From Prorocentrum cordatum (Eukaryota; Sar; Dinophyceae; Prorocentrales; Prorocentraceae), in contig CAUYUJ010000744.1 in assembly GCA_963575745.1 (NCBI GenBank), positions 12,501-62,500 of the forward strand: DNA of 50,000 nucleotides, written 5' to 3'. The notes beneath the pieces were generated by a model. The model made no database searches, had not been told where the DNA came from, and worked only from the letters and a program-made list of their open reading frames with translations. The translations under genes were made by a program, and so were the position numbers. Of the stretch, positions 46,766-50,000 are shown piece by piece (position 1 is the first letter of the stretch; the number at the start of each line of letters is the position of its first letter).

Positions 46766-48592
46766 TCACCGCTCGTCCGCAACTGCGGCAGATCGCGGCT
46801 CTTCGTGCTTCCGCTTGCTCGCCCGACTTGCGCGTCCGTGGCCGACGAAGACGATGTTTTGGTGGATGCCCTCGCACCAGTGCGTGCTGAAGGTCTTCTC
46901 GTTGAGCTCCTTCTGAATGACCTTGCCGATTGGGGGCAGCGCTGCCAAGCCGAGCTTTTCTCTGACTCCGCTACTGCGGTCAGGGTCATCCTCCCACTTG
47001 GGCATGTACTTCGCTGGGACCCAGCGCCGAGAGATGATGGAGTCGCTTGTTCGATGCATCCAATCAGGGAGCCACTGGGGATCGTTCTTCGACGGCCTCC
47101 CTGCAAAATCCAGGTTGTAGTCCGCAATGCGCACGTCGCACGGGCCAATGGGGAGGACGTAATTCGGATGCATGACGCGTGTGCCCTCCACAATGCCTCC
47201 GAACAGGGCGGGTCCAGCCCTGAACACCACCCCCACCGGGCAGGTGTAGCTGGCTCCGCAACTGCGGCCAAATGCTGCGAGCTGCTCAGGCGGGATGTCA
47301 AACAGGCCGCACAAGAACCGCACATCATTTTTATGGATGGAAGCAACCGCGTCCTTGAAGAAACCTGGCTGCCACGCTGTTTGTTCTGTTTGCGTGATCT
47401 TCTGTTGGAGACGTTCGGTGACTGCGTGTCTGGACACGACGGCAAAACGGATCACCGCGGCAGGATTCATGTCGGAGCCCTTCAGGCGAAAGCGCAGGAT
47501 CGTGACGGCGTGGGTGGCCCCAACAACATGACCCGCAACTGCGGTCTCTGCGATGATGTGCGGGCGCACGAGCACCACGCCCGTGTCTCTGAACAGGGCA
47601 ACCGTCGTCCAGTAAGGCTCCGCGGTGTTGTTTTTCAAAATGACAGCGTCTTCGACGGCAGTCCTGAGTCCAACGGGAACGTCGGAGCTGCAAGCGCCTT
47701 CGACGTTCCCCGTGCGGAACAGCTCGGGGTCCCATACGACGAAGACGAGCGCCGCAGTTTGGTGCAAGATGCACCTGAAGACATCTTGCTTTGTTGCCAC
47801 CTTCGTGATGACCACCACGTTGAACACCAAAGCGATGGTGGACGGAACCCGATTGCCGTCTTCTGTACGAAGGAATCCTTCGTTCCACTTGGGGCGTTCC
47901 CCAAAGTAGTTTATCCCTGGAGGGGACCTGGTCCGCTGCTTCTTCCGCGGTGCTCCCGCATCTTCCCGCAACTGCGGTTCCGACGGAGGCCCCGCGCGAC
48001 CCCGCGACTGCGGTTCTGACAGCGGCGAGTCTTCCGTGGGAGGCGGCCTTTTCCTCGGCCGCGAATCGGCCGAGGCGGTTGTCTCGGCGGCTTTCTCCTG
48101 GGAGGCGGCCTCGTCTTCGGGTTGGGCGCCTCGTTTGGACTCGGCTGCGAGCAGCACGGCCGAGGGCGCGCTGCTCCCAGATGAGCCGCGCGCGGCACCT
48201 GGCTCGCCGGCCACCCCCGCAACTGCGGTCTCGGTGGCGGCTCCCGTCACTGTTGGTTGGTCCTGCTGCTTCGTCGGCGTCTGCGCCCGAGGCCCCCATT
48301 TTGCCTTGGGGGTCAAGTGCGCCCTGCGCAACTGCGCCTCTTCGCGCCTCCCACCAGCAGAGCTCCCACTCGCAGCGCTTATCGGCGGCGGCGGCCGATA
48401 TTCCCGCGAGGAGCTAGACGACTGCGGGGAGGCCTCGCGCGGCGGTCGCTCGGGGCTTCCGCTACTGCGGTCCTCCGTCGGCTCCGCGACTGCGGCATCC
48501 GCGGCAGCCCCTTGCAGGCCGAACCTTTCCCGCAGTTGCTGCTTCAGCTCGGCGAACCGCTTGTCGACCTCGGCTTTGCGACCTGGGTCCAT
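46766..48592 (-). CDS. uncharacterised protein (608 aa)
   Basis: The ATG at 48,592 begins MDPGRKAEVDKRFAELKQQL and the stop is TGA at 46,766. Residues 1-215 are low-complexity Ser/Pro/Arg/Ala, with a basic cluster (PRKKQRTRSPPG) near 210 that could be a nuclear signal. From about 220 on the chain looks folded: INYFGERPKWNEGFLR, ALVFNVVVITKVATKQDVFR, YWTTVALFRDTGVVLVRPHI and RIADYNLDFAGRPSKNDPQW. No family was recognised; the last motif slightly recalls Asp/Asn motifs of nucleases, but that is weak. Ten or more motif and near-motif copies occur in all three frames (Ala-Val-Ala, Pro-Gln-Leu-Arg and Arg-Ser-Cys-Gly). The frame is intact. Confidence 0.7.
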   Translation of the reverse strand: MDPGRKAEVDKRFAELKQQLRERFGLQGAAADAAVAEPTEDRSSGSPERPPREASPQSSSSSREYRPPPPISAASGSSAGGRREEAQLRRAHLTPKAKWGPRAQTPTKQQDQPTVTGAATETAVAGVAGEPGAARGSSGSSAPSAVLLAAESKRGAQPEDEAASQEKAAETTASADSRPRKRPPPTEDSPLSEPQSRGRAGPPSEPQLREDAGAPRKKQRTRSPPGINYFGERPKWNEGFLRTEDGNRVPSTIALVFNVVVITKVATKQDVFRCILHQTAALVFVVWDPELFRTGNVEGACSSDVPVGLRTAVEDAVILKNNTAEPYWTTVALFRDTGVVLVRPHIIAETAVAGHVVGATHAVTILRFRLKGSDMNPAAVIRFAVVSRHAVTERLQQKITQTEQTAWQPGFFKDAVASIHKNDVRFLCGLFDIPPEQLAAFGRSCGASYTCPVGVVFRAGPALFGGIVEGTRVMHPNYVLPIGPCDVRIADYNLDFAGRPSKNDPQWLPDWMHRTSDSIISRRWVPAKYMPKWEDDPDRSSGVREKLGLAALPPIGKVIQKELNEKTFSTHWCEGIHQNIVFVGHGRASRASKRKHEEPRSAAVADER

Positions 48593-49257
48593 GGCGTGGC
48601 CGCGCGCGGCCCCCGTCCGACGGGGGAACTGCGGCCGGCTTGGGAGAGGAAGGGCAACGAGGGAGACGGCGGGGATGAGGACGAGGAAGGCGAAGAGGAG
48701 GATGGAGAGGACGCGACGGAAGAGGACGGCGCGAAGAGCTCAGACGAGGGTGAAAGGAGCAAGGGGACTGCGACGAGGATGACGGGGCAGAAACGGAGGA
48801 GGAGGAATCAACAAAGTCCGCAACTGCGGCCCTCGGGGGGGACTGCGACGAGGACGACGGGAAATGACTCGGCCAACGGAGGCGGGCTACGGCCAACGGA
48901 AGGAACTGCGACGAGGAGGAAAGGCGGAGGGAGGAGACTGCGACGAGGACGACGGGGAAGGGGCGACGAGGACGACGAACAACTGCGGATCCATCTGTTT
49001 AAGTACCTGTCTCCGCAACTGCGGCCGCGCTAATTAACGTCACGAGTGCTTCAACGGAGGTGATGCGCGCCCGAAGCACCTAATTACAGCGGTCAGTCGT
49101 GGGAGCGCCGCAACTGCGGCCAAGCTGTATGAAGTCGCTAGAAGGCAGCGCCGCAACTGCGGCCGAAAGCGCGCATAGTGAGTCAAACGAGCGCGGCGTC
49201 ACGCGATCGGTCCCCGCAACTGCGGTTCCATGGCTGCGCAATCCCGCAACTGCGGTG
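48593..49257. other. intergenic stretch with degenerate repeats and motif cluster
   Basis: From 48,750 to 48,985 there is a degenerate repeat of CTGCGACGAGGA(C/T)GACGGGG-like words, which contain the right half of the motif (ACTGCG). From 49,005 to 49,256 five exact motif copies stand within 250 bases. An open plus-strand frame crosses it but is Arg/Gly/Asp low-complexity. Confidence 0.6.
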
Positions 49258-50000
49258 TCAAGGCTGCGCGGACCACCGCGGTTGCAGCTGCGCCCCCTTG
49301 CTCGCGTCGAACCGCCCAGGATTCGGATGGGCGTGCAGCATCTTCCAGAACGTGAACGTTCCGTGGCCATCGCTCTTGCCGAGACCTGCCCTCGGGCCCC
49401 GCACGGGATGCGAGTGCGGCTCCACCTCATACGTGTTGAACTTCGGGCTAGACCAGGATGGGTGGACGCGAATGCCCGAGCCGTCGTCGCGGATGAGGAC
49501 GAAATCCCACTGGGGCAGAGGGATTCTTTGCGCCTGTCCTCTGTCCACCCCTTTCGTGTGCCTCATGTTGTCGAGACTGCTAGGGCACGGGCGGCACTCG
49601 CAGCGGACCAACCCGCGACTGCGGTCATTGTCAGGGCCGCACACGACGCGCAGCATTGTAGGTCCATCCATCTGCGCGACCATCTCCAGCCAAGACCACG
49701 GCACTTTGACAGTGTGGTCCCAGTCCCAATCCCTGTTGTCCTGCGCCTTCCCCTTTGCGCGGTACTTAAGGATCTTCGAAATTTCCTCCGCAACTGCGGT
49801 ACCTCCGAAGACGGGCGTGCGGCTGCCGAAAGGGTTTTCTCGGTCTTCGTACTCGTCTCGGAACCACTTCAAGGCCGCGTTGTGCTGCTTATAATTGCCG
49901 TTCCAGTTCGCCCTGAAGTTCTCGAAGAATTCCAACTTGAAAATTGGCAGCGGCTCATTGCGCACAATTTGAAACAGCGCAACTGCGCCTTGTTCTTCGC
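49258..50000 (-). CDS. uncharacterised protein, partial (at least 247 aa, 5' end outside window)
   Basis: The stop is TGA at 49,258. The frame is open to the right edge (reading GAVALFQIVRNEPLPIFKLE upstream of the first possible start), so the beginning is missing. The visible part looks folded: FFENFRANWNGNYKQHNAAL, VPWSWLEMVAQMDGPTMLRV, LVRCECRPCPSSLDNMRHTK, IPLPQWDFVLIRDDGSGIRV and YEVEPHSHPVRGPRAGLGKS. Three Cys and several His make a metal site possible. No family was recognised. Three motif or near-motif copies are inside, including GCGCAACTGCGC at about 49,978. Confidence 0.65.
   Translation of the reverse strand, partial: EEQGAVALFQIVRNEPLPIFKLEFFENFRANWNGNYKQHNAALKWFRDEYEDRENPFGSRTPVFGGTAVAEEISKILKYRAKGKAQDNRDWDWDHTVKVPWSWLEMVAQMDGPTMLRVVCGPDNDRSRGLVRCECRPCPSSLDNMRHTKGVDRGQAQRIPLPQWDFVLIRDDGSGIRVHPSWSSPKFNTYEVEPHSHPVRGPRAGLGKSDGHGTFTFWKMLHAHPNPGRFDASKGAQLQPRWSAQP

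Larger units (their letters stand above)
35099..49989 (+). repeat. interspersed 12-bp motif CCGCAACTGCGG, about 46 exact copies
   Basis: Exact copies lie near 35,099, 35,135, 35,254, 35,497, 35,536, 35,806, 36,380, 36,570, 36,900, 37,008, 37,368, 37,450, 37,808, 38,192, 38,663, 38,897, 39,090, 39,433, 39,560, 40,187, 40,457, 41,260, 41,278, 41,901, 41,929, 42,678, 42,980, 43,578, 44,310, 45,259, 45,646, 46,610, 46,638, 46,735, 46,778, 47,256, 47,531, 47,967, 48,217, 48,819, 49,013, 49,109, 49,152, 49,215, 49,244 and 49,789. About 20 more differ mainly at base 5, giving CCGC(C/G/T)ACTGCGG. Positions are by eye, to within a few bases. All have the same orientation except one near copy at about 48,530. 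Copies lie in genes and gaps. Confidence 0.9.

Noticed and set aside
35099-49989. Motif explained as a CpG- or codon-bias effect
   Set aside because: Copies occur in all reading frames and in gaps with the same orientation, and the equally GC-rich left part lacks them.
34971-50000. Endogenous giant virus or Polinton/Maverick element
   Set aside because: No capsid protein, packaging ATPase, protein-primed polymerase, integrase or protease was recognised; the idea remains open only because several proteins are unidentified.

Overview
The window looks like nuclear DNA of a dinoflagellate, or something with a very similar genome. The grounds are indirect. It is GC-rich. It is loaded with trinucleotide and purine/pyrimidine microsatellites. 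It holds decayed Ty1/copia-like and LINE-like retroelements of the kind that fills dinoflagellate genomes. All recognisable coding sequence lies on the minus strand, as in the one-directional gene arrays of these algae. No rRNA, tRNA, spliced-leader RNA or CRISPR array was recognised. Everything here was read by eye, so counts and identities are approximate.

Positions 1-35,000 are a repeat landscape. Minisatellites built on CCAAGA units (1-500, 5,830-6,118, 22,921-23,440) sit near long (CAT)n tracts. Many (CCT)n/(GGA)n tracts adjoin short dispersed repeat families. A wrecked copia-type element covers about 7,178-11,757, with gag, protease, integrase, RT and RNase H remnants in order on the minus strand. 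A LINE-like element covers about 13,111-17,846, with a zinc/coiled-coil ORF1-like part, RNase H and endonuclease but no RT. A satellite of about 90-bp units fills 18,548-21,535 and its right part is organised in higher-order repeats of about 511 bp. Several foldback structures occur: 4,769-4,850, 24,650-24,825, 29,601-29,797 and 34,971-35,028.

Positions 35,099-50,000 are a different kind of DNA. Long well-formed minus-strand genes follow one another: a partial gene at the right edge, a 608-aa protein, an 808-aa protein, a 332-aa protein, a DDE-transposase-like protein with a coiled-coil continuation, and an endonuclease/exonuclease/phosphatase (EEP) protein. Genes and gaps alike are studded with one 12-bp near-palindrome, CCGCAACTGCGG. 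I counted about 46 exact copies plus about 20 near copies, practically all in one orientation, and none in the left 35 kb. The left limit of this domain coincides with a tandem hairpin, AAAGCAGTGCC-CC-GGCACTGCTTT. The same hairpin recurs at 43,120-43,157, so that an 8.2-kb block carrying the transposase, the EEP protein and the 332-aa protein is bracketed.

The motif-marked domain is the best candidate for an undescribed system. It could be a large mobile element or chromosomal domain carrying its own short directional sequence, comparable in form to DNA-uptake, Chi-like or HIP1-type words, which spreads through coding sequence mainly in the reading frame that encodes Ala-Val-Ala. That reading is inference; the motif, its confinement and its polarity are seen directly.
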